Made by a program: the position numbers and the translations under genes | NCBI GenBank assembly: GCA_002692065.1 | Contig: NZJX01000012.1 | Span: forward strand, 21,931 to 71,377 | Reading direction: 5' to 3' | Length of the DNA stretch: 49,447 bases | From: Flavobacteriales bacterium | GTDB lineage: Bacteria; Bacteroidota; Bacteroidia; Flavobacteriales; UBA7430 | The notes under the pieces: generated by a model | The model's input: only the letters and a program-made list of their open reading frames with translations | Told to the model about the DNA's origin: nothing | Databases searched by the model: none | Shown: positions 1-9,731 of the stretch, one piece after another | Position numbering within the stretch: the first letter of the stretch is position 1 | How the letters are laid out: the number at the start of each line of letters is the position of its first letter

Positions 1-1
1 T

Positions 2-2686
2 TCATCACCCTTTGGATGGCATGATACTAATGGATCAGTGGGAAATGAATATACTATAACAAGAGGTAATAATGTTCATGCTTATCCTGATTTATTTGAT
101 TTAAATTATTCTCAAGGCTATGAACCTGACGGTGGCGATTCTTTATTATTTGATTTTCCATTTAACGAAATGGATGAACCTGATCAGTATAGAGAGGCAT
201 CAACAGTTAATTTATTTTATATTAATAATTTAATGCATGACGTATGGTACAATTATGGTTTTGATCCCCAAGCTGGAAATTTTCAATATAATAATTATGG
301 TGAAGGAGGATATTCAAATGATTATGTAGTAGCTGAATCTCAGGATTCAAGTTTGGGTACAAATTTTGCCCTTAATAATGCTAATTTTATGACACCCCCT
401 GATGGCCAAAATCCCAGAATGCAAATGTATATTTATGAAAAATCTGATAATCCATACGATTTATTTACTGTAAATTTTCCTGATTTTTTAGCTGGTAATT
501 ACGAAGTTAATCCAGCAAATGGTTGGGGTGGAGAAGTTACTTCTGAACCAATTACTGGAAATATCGAACATGTTGATGATGGAACCATAAATGGCCATCT
601 TGGGTGTGAGGATTTAACAAATGATTTATTTGGTAAAATAGCATTAGTTAGCAGAGGAACCTGTGAGTTTGGATTAAAGTCATTAAATGCGCAAAATGCT
701 GGAGCAATTGCGGTTATAATTTATAATAATGTAAATGGTATTGTTACAATGGGTGCTGGTGAAGATGGAGCTAATGTTTCTATTCCTTCTGTTTTTATTG
801 ATAAAATTGATGGAGAGTTATTAAGAGATAATTTATTTAGTGGAGAAATAATAGAAGCAACATTTGTCAATAATACCCCACCTGGACCTGATTATCTTGA
901 TACAGATTTTGATAATGGAATTATAGTACATGAGTATGGCCATGGAATTTCAGGAAGATTAGCTGGAATAAACTGTTTAGATAATGATGAACAAGCAGGA
1001 GAGGGTTGGAGTGACTTTTTCTCTTTAGTTATGACAACCAATAGTAATAATTATCCTGAAGAACCAAGAGGAATTGGAACTTATGTAAGTGCTCAATCTC
1101 CTGATGGTAGAGGATTTAGACCTTTTAGATATAGTAGAGACATGACTATAAATCCTGTTACCTATGATTATATTATCACCACTTATATTCCCCATGGATT
1201 GGGATCTGTTTGGACATCTATGTTGTGGGATTTATATTGGAACTTTGTTGATCTTTATGGTTTTAGTGATGATATTTATGAAGGTGAAGGAGGTAATAAT
1301 ATGGTAATGCAATTAGTTATTGATGGCTTAAAACTTCAACCTTGTGAACCGACATTTACAGATATGAGAGATGCAATATTATTAGCAGATCAAATTTTAT
1401 ATGAAGGTAAAAACTCCTGTCTCATTTGGCAAACATTCGCAAGAAGAGGCTTAGGATATTCAGCTGAATCTGGATCCTCTAGCAGTAGGTCTGACGGAAG
1501 AGAAGCTTTTGATATCTTACCCTCATGTTTAAAATCTTTAAAAATACAAAAGACTGGAAATTCATTCGCAAAAGCTGGAGAAAGTATAAACTATGAAATT
1601 AAAATAGATAATCATACTGATGATATTCTCAATAATGTTATAATTAAGGATACACTTGATGCTTCAGTTAGTTTTCAAAATTCGTCTAATTGTGATGTAA
1701 TTGAAAATAATAATATTTTGACGTTTGATATTGGAGAATTACTAGCAGGTGAGTCAAGAACTTGTAATTTTTCTGTTTTAACAGATCCTTTATTACATAG
1801 TGAAGTTTTATTTTTTGATGATTTAGAGGATGGTGATTTTAATTGGAATATTGAATCTGAAACAGAATTATTTTGGGAATTAGAAAATGATAATCCATAC
1901 AGTGGTTCAGATGCTTTTTTTGCCGAAAATTCAACAGAAAGTTATGAATCTCATCTCGAATTATCTCCTTTTTTAGTTCAAGGTCAAAATCCTACATTAA
2001 GTTTTTGGCACGAATATATAACTGAGTCAGGATTTGATGGTGGAACTATATCAATTTCATTAGATGGAACTAATTATGAAGATTTAGGAGAAAATATTAT
2101 CAGAGGAAGTTATAGGGGGCTTTCTCAAGGACCACCTCCACTTGGTGGTAAAAATTCTTATTGGGGAGATAGTCAGGGGTTCATCAATACTTTGGTCGAT
2201 TTAAGTTCTTTTATTGGAGAAAATGTAACAATTAGATTTTCATTTATGACAGATGATGAAAATGGAGAAAATGTTGATATCTATGGTTGGACAATTGATG
2301 ATATAAGTATTATTGACAGATTTCAAGTCTTAAATAAAGCTTGTGTATCTGCTGATAATTATTCATCTGTATGTTCCCAAGTAAAAAATGGAGGTACTTT
2401 AATTAATGAAGAATTTGAAGTTGATATAAAAAATCCAGTTAATGAAAATACTGTTAATGTTTTTCCTAATCCTTCAAATAATTTTTTAGATATAAAACTA
2501 TCGCCTAATTGGGATTCTAAGATTAATATTAAATTATATGATATGAATGGTAAAGTTTTAATAAATAACTTTTATGAGACCACAAATATTAGACTTAAAA
2601 CAGAATTTTTATCTAATGGTATCTACTTTATTGATATTCAAGATTCGAGAAATTTAGTTACCAAAAAAATATCTATCAAGCATTAG
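2..2686 (+). CDS. M36 (fungalysin) family zinc metalloprotease with PA domain and T9SS sorting tail, 5' truncated
   Basis: Secreted endopeptidase, 3' part only. The frame is open to the left edge: the codons before the GTG at 38 read SSPFGWHDTNGS, a conserved M36 stretch, so that GTG is internal and the signal peptide and propeptide lie outside the window. Counting from base 2, a PA domain occupies about residues 170-290 (VSRGTCEFGLK, then NAGAIAVIIYNN). The zinc site HEYGH is encoded at 929-943, followed by the EGWSDFF segment expected to hold the third ligand. A DUF11-like beta repeat (about 515-600), a jelly-roll/MAM-like domain (about 605-780) and a type A sorting tail (VFPNPSNN through GIYFIDI to a basic C-terminus) follow. 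By family knowledge it would be exported through the T9SS and digest extracellular protein. The MORN-repeat gene starts 6 bases downstream. Confidence 0.93.
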   Translation, partial: SSPFGWHDTNGSVGNEYTITRGNNVHAYPDLFDLNYSQGYEPDGGDSLLFDFPFNEMDEPDQYREASTVNLFYINNLMHDVWYNYGFDPQAGNFQYNNYGEGGYSNDYVVAESQDSSLGTNFALNNANFMTPPDGQNPRMQMYIYEKSDNPYDLFTVNFPDFLAGNYEVNPANGWGGEVTSEPITGNIEHVDDGTINGHLGCEDLTNDLFGKIALVSRGTCEFGLKSLNAQNAGAIAVIIYNNVNGIVTMGAGEDGANVSIPSVFIDKIDGELLRDNLFSGEIIEATFVNNTPPGPDYLDTDFDNGIIVHEYGHGISGRLAGINCLDNDEQAGEGWSDFFSLVMTTNSNNYPEEPRGIGTYVSAQSPDGRGFRPFRYSRDMTINPVTYDYIITTYIPHGLGSVWTSMLWDLYWNFVDLYGFSDDIYEGEGGNNMVMQLVIDGLKLQPCEPTFTDMRDAILLADQILYEGKNSCLIWQTFARRGLGYSAESGSSSSRSDGREAFDILPSCLKSLKIQKTGNSFAKAGESINYEIKIDNHTDDILNNVIIKDTLDASVSFQNSSNCDVIENNNILTFDIGELLAGESRTCNFSVLTDPLLHSEVLFFDDLEDGDFNWNIESETELFWELENDNPYSGSDAFFAENSTESYESHLELSPFLVQGQNPTLSFWHEYITESGFDGGTISISLDGTNYEDLGENIIRGSYRGLSQGPPPLGGKNSYWGDSQGFINTLVDLSSFIGENVTIRFSFMTDDENGENVDIYGWTIDDISIIDRFQVLNKACVSADNYSSVCSQVKNGGTLINEEFEVDIKNPVNENTVNVFPNPSNNFLDIKLSPNWDSKINIKLYDMNGKVLINNFYETTNIRLKTEFLSNGIYFIDIQDSRNLVTKKISIKH

Positions 2687-2692
2687 TTATAA

Positions 2693-3352
2693 ATGAAGAT
2701 TTTTATTCTTATTTGTTATTTATTTTTCTTTATTGATCAAATATCTTCTCAAGAATTTAATAGAATAGATGATAATGGATTTAAGCAAGGCTTATGGAAA
2801 AAGAATTATGATTGGGGGGGATTGAAGTATAAAGGTGAATTTATAGATAACAAAGAAGTTGGATTTTTTTTCTTCTATGATAAAAAAGGGAGACTATTTT
2901 CAAAAAGAGAATATATTAATCCTGGAGATACAAGTAATGTAACTATATATATGCCATCTGGCAAAATAGAAGCAGAGGGTAAATTTAAGGGGAAAGTGAA
3001 AATTGGTCTATGGAAATATTTCAGTGATAGCGGTTATTTATTATTTACTGAGGAATATGTTAATGGAGTAAAAAATGGTAAAGAAATAGTTTTTTATTCA
3101 GATAGTTCAATTTTTAAGTCCATAAAATGGAAAAATAATTTTAAAGATGGTGAATCTTTAAAATACTATAAAAATGGAAAAATTCAAGAAGTAAAATATC
3201 ATTCACAAGGATTATTAAATGGAGAGTATATTAATTATTTTTCAAACGGAATAATAAAAATAAAAGGAAATTACAAAAACGGAATTAAAGTTTCAGTTTG
3301 GGAATATTTTGATGAATATTCTAAGTTAATAAATATTCAAGATTTTAAGTAA
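2693..3352 (+). CDS. Secreted MORN-type repeat protein (YwqK-like)
   Basis: 219 residues with an N-terminal signal peptide (hydrophobic residues 2-17, then QISSQ), so probably periplasmic or surface-located. The rest is a tandem series of short beta units of the pattern G-x-W-x-Y-[FY] followed by x-N-G-x-K-x-G (for example GLWKYFSDSG, YYKNGKIQEV, GVWEY-like units near the end). This is the MORN-variant repeat often annotated in Bacteroidota as YwqK-family antitoxin. No toxin partner is visible, and the antitoxin label is inherited rather than functional. It follows the M36 protease by 6 bases and may be co-transcribed with it. The specific role is unknown. Confidence 0.8.
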   Translation: MKIFILICYLFFFIDQISSQEFNRIDDNGFKQGLWKKNYDWGGLKYKGEFIDNKEVGFFFFYDKKGRLFSKREYINPGDTSNVTIYMPSGKIEAEGKFKGKVKIGLWKYFSDSGYLLFTEEYVNGVKNGKEIVFYSDSSIFKSIKWKNNFKDGESLKYYKNGKIQEVKYHSQGLLNGEYINYFSNGIIKIKGNYKNGIKVSVWEYFDEYSKLINIQDFK

Positions 3353-3377
3353 AATTTATGTATTTTAATACTAGATT

Positions 3378-4325
3378 ATGAATAGAATAACAAAATTATT
3401 TAATATAGAATTTCCGATAATTCAAGCTGGTATGGTTTGGTGTAGTGGCTGGGAATTAGCCTCATCTGTAAGTAATTCTGGAGGTCTGGGAATTATTGGA
3501 GCTGGTTCAATGTATCCAAATATATTAGATTCTCAAATTAAAAAATGTAAAAATGCTACAAAACTTCCTTTTGGAGTAAATTTACCTCTTTTATACCCTG
3601 ATATTGATAAACACATTGAAATAATAATAAAAAATAAAGTTCCAATAGTTTTCACTTCAGCAGGATCACCAAAGAGATGGACAAAATTTTTAAAATCTCA
3701 TAAAATTATAATTGTACATGTTGTTTCTAGTTTTGATTTTGCAAAAAAATGTCAAAATGAGGGTGTTGATGCAATTGTAGCTGAGGGTTTTGAAGCTGGT
3801 GGTCACAACGGTCGTGAAGAGACAACATCAATGTGTCTAATTCCAAATATTACAACAAATATTAATATTCCTACTATAGCTGCTGGTGGTATTGCGTCTG
3901 GTAAAGCAATGGCTGCAGCATTTGCTCTGGGTGCTGAAGGAGTCCAAATTGGCTCAAGATTTGTTGCATCAAAAGAGTCTTCAGCACATATTAATTTTAA
4001 AAATGCAATTATTAATTCAAATGAAGGCGATACATCTTTAACTTTAAAAGAATTAACTCCAGTGAGATTATTAAAAAATAAATTTTATGATAAAATTCAA
4101 AATGCTTATTTGAAAAAATCGAATATAGATCAATTAAATAGCTTACTTGGAAAAGGAAGAGCTAAAAAAGGGATGTTTGAAGGAGATTTAGAAGAAGGTG
4201 AACTTGAAATTGGTCAAATTTCGTCAACAATAAATAAAATAAAATCTGCATCAGAAATTTTTGATGAAATTAAAAATGAATTTTATTTAACTTTAAATAA
4301 TTTAAATAATTTAAATATTAAATAA
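3378..4325 (+). CDS. Nitronate monooxygenase / FabK-like FMN-dependent TIM-barrel enzyme
   Basis: 315-residue cytoplasmic protein of the 2-nitropropane dioxygenase family. Visible signatures are the N-terminal FPIIQAGM strand, the glycine-rich SNSGGLGIIGAGSM, the EGFEAGGHNG segment carrying the conserved His near the flavin, and the phosphate-binding part AAGGIASGKAMAAAFALGA followed by GVQIGSRF. These support an FMN TIM barrel. Members oxidise alkyl nitronates or, in the FabK branch, reduce enoyl-ACP; sequence reading alone does not separate them. The C-terminal GKGRAKKGMFEGD segment with a DLEEGELEIGQ helix is common to both. It lies 25 bases after the MORN gene and 77 before the next gene. 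Confidence 0.85.
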   Translation: MNRITKLFNIEFPIIQAGMVWCSGWELASSVSNSGGLGIIGAGSMYPNILDSQIKKCKNATKLPFGVNLPLLYPDIDKHIEIIIKNKVPIVFTSAGSPKRWTKFLKSHKIIIVHVVSSFDFAKKCQNEGVDAIVAEGFEAGGHNGREETTSMCLIPNITTNINIPTIAAGGIASGKAMAAAFALGAEGVQIGSRFVASKESSAHINFKNAIINSNEGDTSLTLKELTPVRLLKNKFYDKIQNAYLKKSNIDQLNSLLGKGRAKKGMFEGDLEEGELEIGQISSTINKIKSASEIFDEIKNEFYLTLNNLNNLNIK

Positions 4326-4402
4326 CAAACTTGTTTAATTCACAGTTATAAGTTGATTTACGTTATTTGTCAATTAAATTTATTTATTAAGTACTATAAG
4401 TT

Positions 4403-5278
4403 ATGATAAGATTTAATTTAAATTTGATATTATTTATTTTTTTGATTAATCCAAAAATTATTCAATGTCAAGAATTTGAATGGTGGAACGAAAAACATGA
4501 CTGGGATGGTACAACTCACTGGTCAGATTATTTAATTATGTCACCTAAATTTTTTGGTCCTAATGCTTTTCCAATACCATTTCCAGAAAAAATGATTGAA
4601 GAAACAAACTTAGATTTAAGTTTCAATTGTCACAGTAATAAAAATGAATTTTCGAAAGATATTTTGAGTAAAATATCCATTCCTTTTGGTTCAAAAGTTA
4701 ATATTAAATTACAAATTAATCCTGTTGAGTATTTTAGTATGGACTCAGTTATTAGAGATAAAAGGTTTATTAGAGACAAAAAATCTAGAGGTTTTTCTGT
4801 TGGAGATCTTCTTTTTGAAACTAAAATGAGATTATATGAAAGAAAAAATTATGAACTAAATATGAATGTTGGCCTAAAAACAGCATCAGGGTCTCAATTA
4901 ATGAATGCAAGATATACAGATTCTCCCTCTTACTATTTTAATATAGTTTGGTTTAATGAGTATTCAATAAATCAAAAATATGATATTGAAACTGGATTTT
5001 TATTAGGGTTATATGTATGGCAAACTAATCTTAATGATTATAGACAGAATGATGCATTATTATCATCTTTTTTAATCAACTTTTCTTTTAAAAATTTTAA
5101 TATTCAGAATACTATACGAGGATTTAAAGGTTATATTGGTAACGGAGATTTTCCAATTTTATATCGTATTAAATTTTCAACAAATATCAAAAATAAAGAG
5201 TTTTTCATATTCAAACAGTATACTTTGAAGGATAATCCATTTAATACTCTTTCCTTTGGAATTTCAAGTAATTTTTAA
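4403..5278 (+). CDS. Secreted or outer-membrane protein of unknown function
   Basis: 291 residues. A signal peptide is clear (residues 5-22 hydrophobic, cleavage near IQCQ). The mature N-terminus is Trp/His-rich (EWWNEKHDWDGTTHW), and the remainder is built from alternating polar and aromatic residues ending in Phe (FNTLSFGISSNF), as in an outer-membrane beta-barrel. I do not recognise a named family. It precedes guaB on the same strand after a 77-base gap, so it may have its own promoter. Barrel assignment is an inference from the strand pattern and terminal Phe. Confidence 0.75.
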   Translation: MIRFNLNLILFIFLINPKIIQCQEFEWWNEKHDWDGTTHWSDYLIMSPKFFGPNAFPIPFPEKMIEETNLDLSFNCHSNKNEFSKDILSKISIPFGSKVNIKLQINPVEYFSMDSVIRDKRFIRDKKSRGFSVGDLLFETKMRLYERKNYELNMNVGLKTASGSQLMNARYTDSPSYYFNIVWFNEYSINQKYDIETGFLLGLYVWQTNLNDYRQNDALLSSFLINFSFKNFNIQNTIRGFKGYIGNGDFPILYRIKFSTNIKNKEFFIFKQYTLKDNPFNTLSFGISSNF

Positions 5279-5299
5279 TAATAAAACTTAATTTTTAAG

Positions 5300-5307
5300 T
5301 ATATTTA
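5300..5307 (+). promoter_or_regulatory. Possible Bacteroidota -7 box before guaB
   Basis: TATATTTA, one mismatch from TAnnTTTG, lies 24 bases before the guaB ATG in the short gap after the preceding gene. No -33 TTG element is evident. Boxes this AT-rich occur by chance, so this is only a candidate. Confidence 0.22.
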
Positions 5308-5331
5308 CATGCAATTATTATAATATTGCAT

Positions 5332-6804
5332 ATGAACAAAAATTCAAGTTCAAAGTTTTTAGAGGGTTTAGCCTACGATGATGTATTATTAAGACCAAGT
5401 TATTCTGAAGTTTTACCCTCTCAGGTAGATATATCCTCAAAATTTTCTAAAAATATTAATCTTAAGGTTCCCATAATTTCTGCCGCAATGGATACAGTAT
5501 CTGAATCTGCCTTAGCTATTTCAATTGCTAGAGAAGGTGGTATAGCAGTAATACATAAAAATTTATCAATTGAGGAACAAGCTAAAGAGGTTATTTTAGT
5601 TAAAAGAGCTGAATCAGGTATGATTTTAGACCCAATTACATTATTAAATAATTCTAAAGTTGTTGATGCAAAAAAAATAATGAGTGAATTTAAGATTGGA
5701 GGTATACCCATATTAAATTCCAAATCAAAACTGGTTGGAATAGTTACTAATAGAGACTTAAGATTTGTTAAAGATAATAATTTATGTATTAATGAAATTA
5801 TGACATCAAATTTAGTAACTACTTCTGATAATACCACCTTAGCTCAAGCTGAAGATATCTTAAAAAAGCATAAAATTGAAAAGTTACCTGTTGTTGATTT
5901 ACAAAATAATTTAATTGGATTATTTACTTATAGAGACATAACAAAAGTTAAAATAAATCCTAATTCAAATAAAGATTCATTAGGAAGACTCAGGGTAGCT
6001 GCTGCGATTGGTGTAACAGATAATGTTAATGAAAGAGTTTCTGCTTTAGTTGAAGCTGGAGTTGATGCAGTTGTGTTAGATACTGCTCATGCTCATTCAT
6101 CGAGAGTAATCAATGTATTAAATCTAATTAAAAATAAATATTTAAATTTGGATGTTGTTGTAGGAAATATTGCTACTGTTGAAGCTGCTAAATTTTTAAT
6201 TGATGCAGGTGCAGATTCAATTAAAGTTGGAATTGGTCCTGGATCTATTTGTACGACCAGAGTTGTCGCTGGTGTTGGTGTGCCCCAATTTTCAGCGATT
6301 CTAGATATTGCAAGTAAGTTTAAGAATTCAAATGTACCAATAATTGCTGATGGTGGAATCAGATATTCGGGTGATATAGTCAAGGCTATTGCTGCAGGTG
6401 CAGATTCAGTAATGCTTGGATCACTTCTAGCAGGAACTGAAGAATCGCCTGGTGAGACTATAATTTATGAAGGAAGAAAGTATAAAACTTATAGGGGAAT
6501 GGGGTCAATTGATGCAATGAAATCAGGTTCAAAAGATAGATATTTTCAAGAAAATGAAAAAAAAACATCAAAGCTTGTACCTGAAGGAATTGTTGGAAGA
6601 GTTGATTATAAAGGTAAATTATCTGAAGTTATATTTCAATATGTTGGTGGATTAAAAGCTGGTATGGGATATGTTGGTGCAAAAAATATAGAAAATTTAA
6701 AAAATAATTCAACTTTTGTAAAAATCACAAGTTCTGGAATAATCGAGTCTCACCCTCACAATGTTACTATCACTAGAGAGGCACCAAATTACAGCAGAAA
6801 ATAG
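5332..6804 (+). CDS. guaB: Inosine-5'-monophosphate dehydrogenase
   Basis: Converts IMP to XMP with NAD+, the committed step to GMP. The ATG at 5332 is chosen; a TTG two codons upstream is in frame but not needed. 490 residues, the normal length. The N-terminal [20 protein letters not shown] is the family hallmark. Two CBS domains span about residues 95-215 ([11 protein letters not shown], then [12 protein letters not shown]). The catalytic loop [15 protein letters not shown] places the active Cys at residue 307, and the flap contains [14 protein letters not shown]. The catalytic barrel continues with [16 protein letters not shown]. It heads a cluster that continues 9 bases later with the periplasmic chaperone genes, an arrangement common in flavobacteria. 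Confidence 0.98.
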   Translation: MNKNSSSKFLEGLAYDDVLLRPSYSEVLPSQVDISSKFSKNINLKVPIISAAMDTVSESALAISIAREGGIAVIHKNLSIEEQAKEVILVKRAESGMILDPITLLNNSKVVDAKKIMSEFKIGGIPILNSKSKLVGIVTNRDLRFVKDNNLCINEIMTSNLVTTSDNTTLAQAEDILKKHKIEKLPVVDLQNNLIGLFTYRDITKVKINPNSNKDSLGRLRVAAAIGVTDNVNERVSALVEAGVDAVVLDTAHAHSSRVINVLNLIKNKYLNLDVVVGNIATVEAAKFLIDAGADSIKVGIGPGSICTTRVVAGVGVPQFSAILDIASKFKNSNVPIIADGGIRYSGDIVKAIAAGADSVMLGSLLAGTEESPGETIIYEGRKYKTYRGMGSIDAMKSGSKDRYFQENEKKTSKLVPEGIVGRVDYKGKLSEVIFQYVGGLKAGMGYVGAKNIENLKNNSTFVKITSSGIIESHPHNVTITREAPNYSRK

Positions 6805-6813
6805 ATCATTATT

Positions 6814-8883
6814 ATGAAAAAATCAATTATTATAATTTTATCATTATACTTTAATAATCTTTTTAGCCAATCTGATTATCAAAGTATTTTGTCAATTGAT
6901 AATAAAAAAATTAATTACACAGACTTTTTATCAATTTACAATAAAAATAGAAGTGAAATAGAACCTAATTATAAAAATTCAATAGATGAATATTTAGATT
7001 TATTTATAAATTTTAAACTAAAAGTTCATGAAGCTGAATTACTTGATTTAGATAAGTCCGAAAAGTTTATTAGAGAATTAGAAACCTACAGAGATCAGCT
7101 GGCAAAACCATATTTACATGACAAAAAGATTAATCAGGATATCATAAAAGAATCATATGAAAGATTGAAATACGACATAAGTGTAAGTCATATTTTAATA
7201 AAATTAAATGAGTCATCATCACCTGATGACACATTGATGGCATTTAAAAAAATAAATGATATCAGAAATAAATTTTTAAATGGTGAAAATTTTACTGATT
7301 TAGCTAGAAACTATTCTGAGGATCCTTCAGTTTTACAAAATGATGGTTATCTTGGATATTTTACTGCATTTTACATGGTTTATCCATTTGAATCAGCTGC
7401 TTATAACACAAAAATTGGTGATATTTCTAACATTGTTAGAACTAGATTTGGATATCATATTCTATTAATTAATGACAAACGAAAATCTTTAGGTGAAGTT
7501 AAAACTGCACATATAATGATTAAGAGAGACAATAATTCAAAATCAACTAATACTAAAGTTAGAATTAACGAAATTTATAATATGTTGAGTAATGAAAATA
7601 AAAATTTTTCTGACCTAGCTAAAAAGTATTCAGATGATAAATCAAGTTCAATCAAAGGTGGTGAATTGCCTTGGTTTGGAATTAATAGAATGACACCTCC
7701 TTTTGAAAAAGCAGCTTTCGAAATTGATAGTATTGGAGAATTCTCTAAACCATTTGAAACTCAATACGGTTGGCATATTGTTAAATTAATTGACAAGAAG
7801 GTATTAGGAAGTTTTGAAGAAGAAAAAAGAGATATTGTAAATAAAATTGATAAAGATTTTAGAGGGAAAATTAGCAGAAAGAGTTTAATTGAAGATCTTA
7901 AAAATGAATACAGTTACTATGAATTTAAGTCTAATATAAATTTCATGAAAAAAAAAATAGAAAGTTCTGACTCAAATAATAAAAATTTTTCTGTCAATGA
8001 AAATCTTATTATTATAACTTTTGATTCAATTAACTATTATATTAATGATTTTTTAAATTATTATAATAAATTAACTAAATACAATACTTTTGACGAAGTA
8101 TTTGAAATATGGTCTTCTGATAAAATAATTAGATACGAGAATCAAATTCTAGAAGAAAAGTATCAAGATTTTAAAATTTTGATGCAAGAATATAGAGATG
8201 GTATTCTTTTATTTGAAATTACCAACAAAAAAATTTGGGGAAAATCTACCAGCGATTCTATCAAATTAAAAGAATTTTACGCTAAGAATAAAGGAAAATA
8301 TATGACTGAGGAAAAAGTTGTAGTTAATGTCATAAAATCAAATAATATATCATATACTAAAAAGATTATAAAAAGTTTAAATAAGAAAAAAAAATTGGAC
8401 AAAACACTTAATAATATCAGCAAAAAATCAATATCCTACATTGAAGTTGATAATGAATTATTTATTAAAAATGAAATTAAATATTTTGATAGTACAGAGT
8501 TTCAAATAGGTAATTTTAAGTTAATAGACTCAGGAAACAATCAAAGTATAATAATAATTGATGATATCATTTTACCTCAAATTAAAAAACTAAATGAATG
8601 CAAAGGAGAAGTTATTTCTGACTATCAAAAAGAACTTGAAAATAATTGGATTGAAGACCTAAAAAATAAATATCAGTTTGAAATAAATTATAATGTACTT
8701 AATTTAATTAAGGATAATCAAATTGATAAGTTAGATTCCTTAAACAATATTAATTCCCAAAAAAACTATTACAATAATAAATCGTTTAATCAAGCATTTT
8801 TGGAGGCTGGAAAAAAGATGGGTTTTTCAAAATTTAAATACTTTAAATGGAGAGGGAACTTATATTCAACTGAATTAGAATAA
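6814..8883 (+). CDS. Periplasmic peptidyl-prolyl isomerase with two parvulin (PpiC) domains
   Basis: 689-residue exported folding factor. Residues 1-18 form a signal peptide (IIIILSLYFNNLFSQ). A SurA-N-like helical part follows (about 20-120, with ILSIDNKKINYTDFLSIYNK). Two parvulin domains follow: about 125-222 (VSHILIKL, then NDGYLGYFTAFYM, FGYHILLI) and 228-328 (TAHIMIKR, then GGELPWFG, YGWHIVKLID). The last 360 residues are a Lys/Asn-rich region with no domain I can name, ending in FKYFKWRGNLYSTELE. It is followed by a lipoprotein gene sharing one base (TAATG) and then SurA. By family knowledge it would assist outer-membrane protein assembly; which clients it serves cannot be read from the sequence. 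Confidence 0.9.
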   Translation: MKKSIIIILSLYFNNLFSQSDYQSILSIDNKKINYTDFLSIYNKNRSEIEPNYKNSIDEYLDLFINFKLKVHEAELLDLDKSEKFIRELETYRDQLAKPYLHDKKINQDIIKESYERLKYDISVSHILIKLNESSSPDDTLMAFKKINDIRNKFLNGENFTDLARNYSEDPSVLQNDGYLGYFTAFYMVYPFESAAYNTKIGDISNIVRTRFGYHILLINDKRKSLGEVKTAHIMIKRDNNSKSTNTKVRINEIYNMLSNENKNFSDLAKKYSDDKSSSIKGGELPWFGINRMTPPFEKAAFEIDSIGEFSKPFETQYGWHIVKLIDKKVLGSFEEEKRDIVNKIDKDFRGKISRKSLIEDLKNEYSYYEFKSNINFMKKKIESSDSNNKNFSVNENLIIITFDSINYYINDFLNYYNKLTKYNTFDEVFEIWSSDKIIRYENQILEEKYQDFKILMQEYRDGILLFEITNKKIWGKSTSDSIKLKEFYAKNKGKYMTEEKVVVNVIKSNNISYTKKIIKSLNKKKKLDKTLNNISKKSISYIEVDNELFIKNEIKYFDSTEFQIGNFKLIDSGNNQSIIIIDDIILPQIKKLNECKGEVISDYQKELENNWIEDLKNKYQFEINYNVLNLIKDNQIDKLDSLNNINSQKNYYNNKSFNQAFLEAGKKMGFSKFKYFKWRGNLYSTELE

Positions 8884-9731
8884 TGATTATTTTTATTCTA
8901 ATTATTAATATTATGGTCTTATCAAGTTGTAGTTTTAATAATCAAACTAGTAGTGATAAATTAGTTGCAAGATTAGGTGATAATTATCTATATAAATCTG
9001 ATTTAAAACAATTGAATAATTATAATTTAGATCAATATGATAGTATATATATATATACGCAATTTATTGAAAATTGGGCCAAAGAAAATTTAATTCTAAA
9101 TAAAGCCCTGATAAATTTAGATATCAAAGATTTAGAAATTGAAAAAAGAGTAGAAAGTTATAAAAATTCTTTACTTATTCATTCATATGAACAAAATTTG
9201 ATAAAACAAAAGCTAGACACTTTAGTTTCAATTAATGAAATTACAGAATATTACAAAAATCATTTAGATGATTTTATTTTATCAAATAAAATTCTTAAGA
9301 TCATCTTTTCAGAGATAAGTATTTATGCTCCCCAAATTGATTCTATGAAGTTTTGGTTTTTTAATAGTGATAGTATATATTTTGATAAAATAGAAGAATA
9401 TTCTTATCAATATTCAAAAAGGTTATTTTATAATCAAGATGAATGGGTTACAATATATGACCTTGAAGAGTTTTTTGCTAATAAAATTGAATTTTATAAT
9501 TTAACTGATAAAAATAATACTATTTTTATTGAAGATTCATTAAGTTATTTTTTTATTAGATTAACTGATTTTAAAGATGTAGGATCATATGCTCCAGTAG
9601 ATTATGTAAAAAAAGATATTATTGAAATTATCCTTAATAAAAGAAAGTTAAAGATGATTGAAATAATCAAGAATAAATTATTCGATGATGCTAAAAAATC
9701 AAATATATTTGAAATTTATGAAAATATTTAA
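8883..9731 (+). CDS. SurA-N-like lipoprotein lacking a parvulin domain
   Basis: 282 residues with a lipoprotein signal (IIFILIINIMVLSSC, lipidated Cys16). The start of the mature part, VARLGDNYLYKSDLKQL, resembles the SurA chaperone-domain opening of the next gene (IIASVGSHIILKSDLEQQ). Helical segments then cover about residues 50-130, and the C-terminus again looks SurA-like (VDYVKKDIIEIILNKRKL). No GYHI or HILI parvulin signature is seen between them. It overlaps the upstream PpiC gene by one base and the downstream SurA start by 14 bases, so translation is probably coupled. I infer a membrane-anchored chaperone without isomerase activity; its family is not one I can name. Confidence 0.78.
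   Translation: MIIFILIINIMVLSSCSFNNQTSSDKLVARLGDNYLYKSDLKQLNNYNLDQYDSIYIYTQFIENWAKENLILNKALINLDIKDLEIEKRVESYKNSLLIHSYEQNLIKQKLDTLVSINEITEYYKNHLDDFILSNKILKIIFSEISIYAPQIDSMKFWFFNSDSIYFDKIEEYSYQYSKRLFYNQDEWVTIYDLEEFFANKIEFYNLTDKNNTIFIEDSLSYFFIRLTDFKDVGSYAPVDYVKKDIIEIILNKRKLKMIEIIKNKLFDDAKKSNIFEIYENI

Noticed and set aside
38-40. GTG at 38 as the start of the M36 protease
   Set aside because: The upstream codons to base 2 remain open and read SPFGWHDTNGS, a conserved internal stretch of the family, so the gene is truncated by the window rather than starting here.
2693-3352. Toxin-antitoxin system based on the YwqK-like label
   Set aside because: No toxin gene is adjacent, and the protein has a signal peptide, which does not fit a cytoplasmic antitoxin.
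5326-5331. TTG two codons upstream of the guaB ATG as its start
   Set aside because: The ATG at 5332 gives the normal family N-terminus; nothing supports the TTG.
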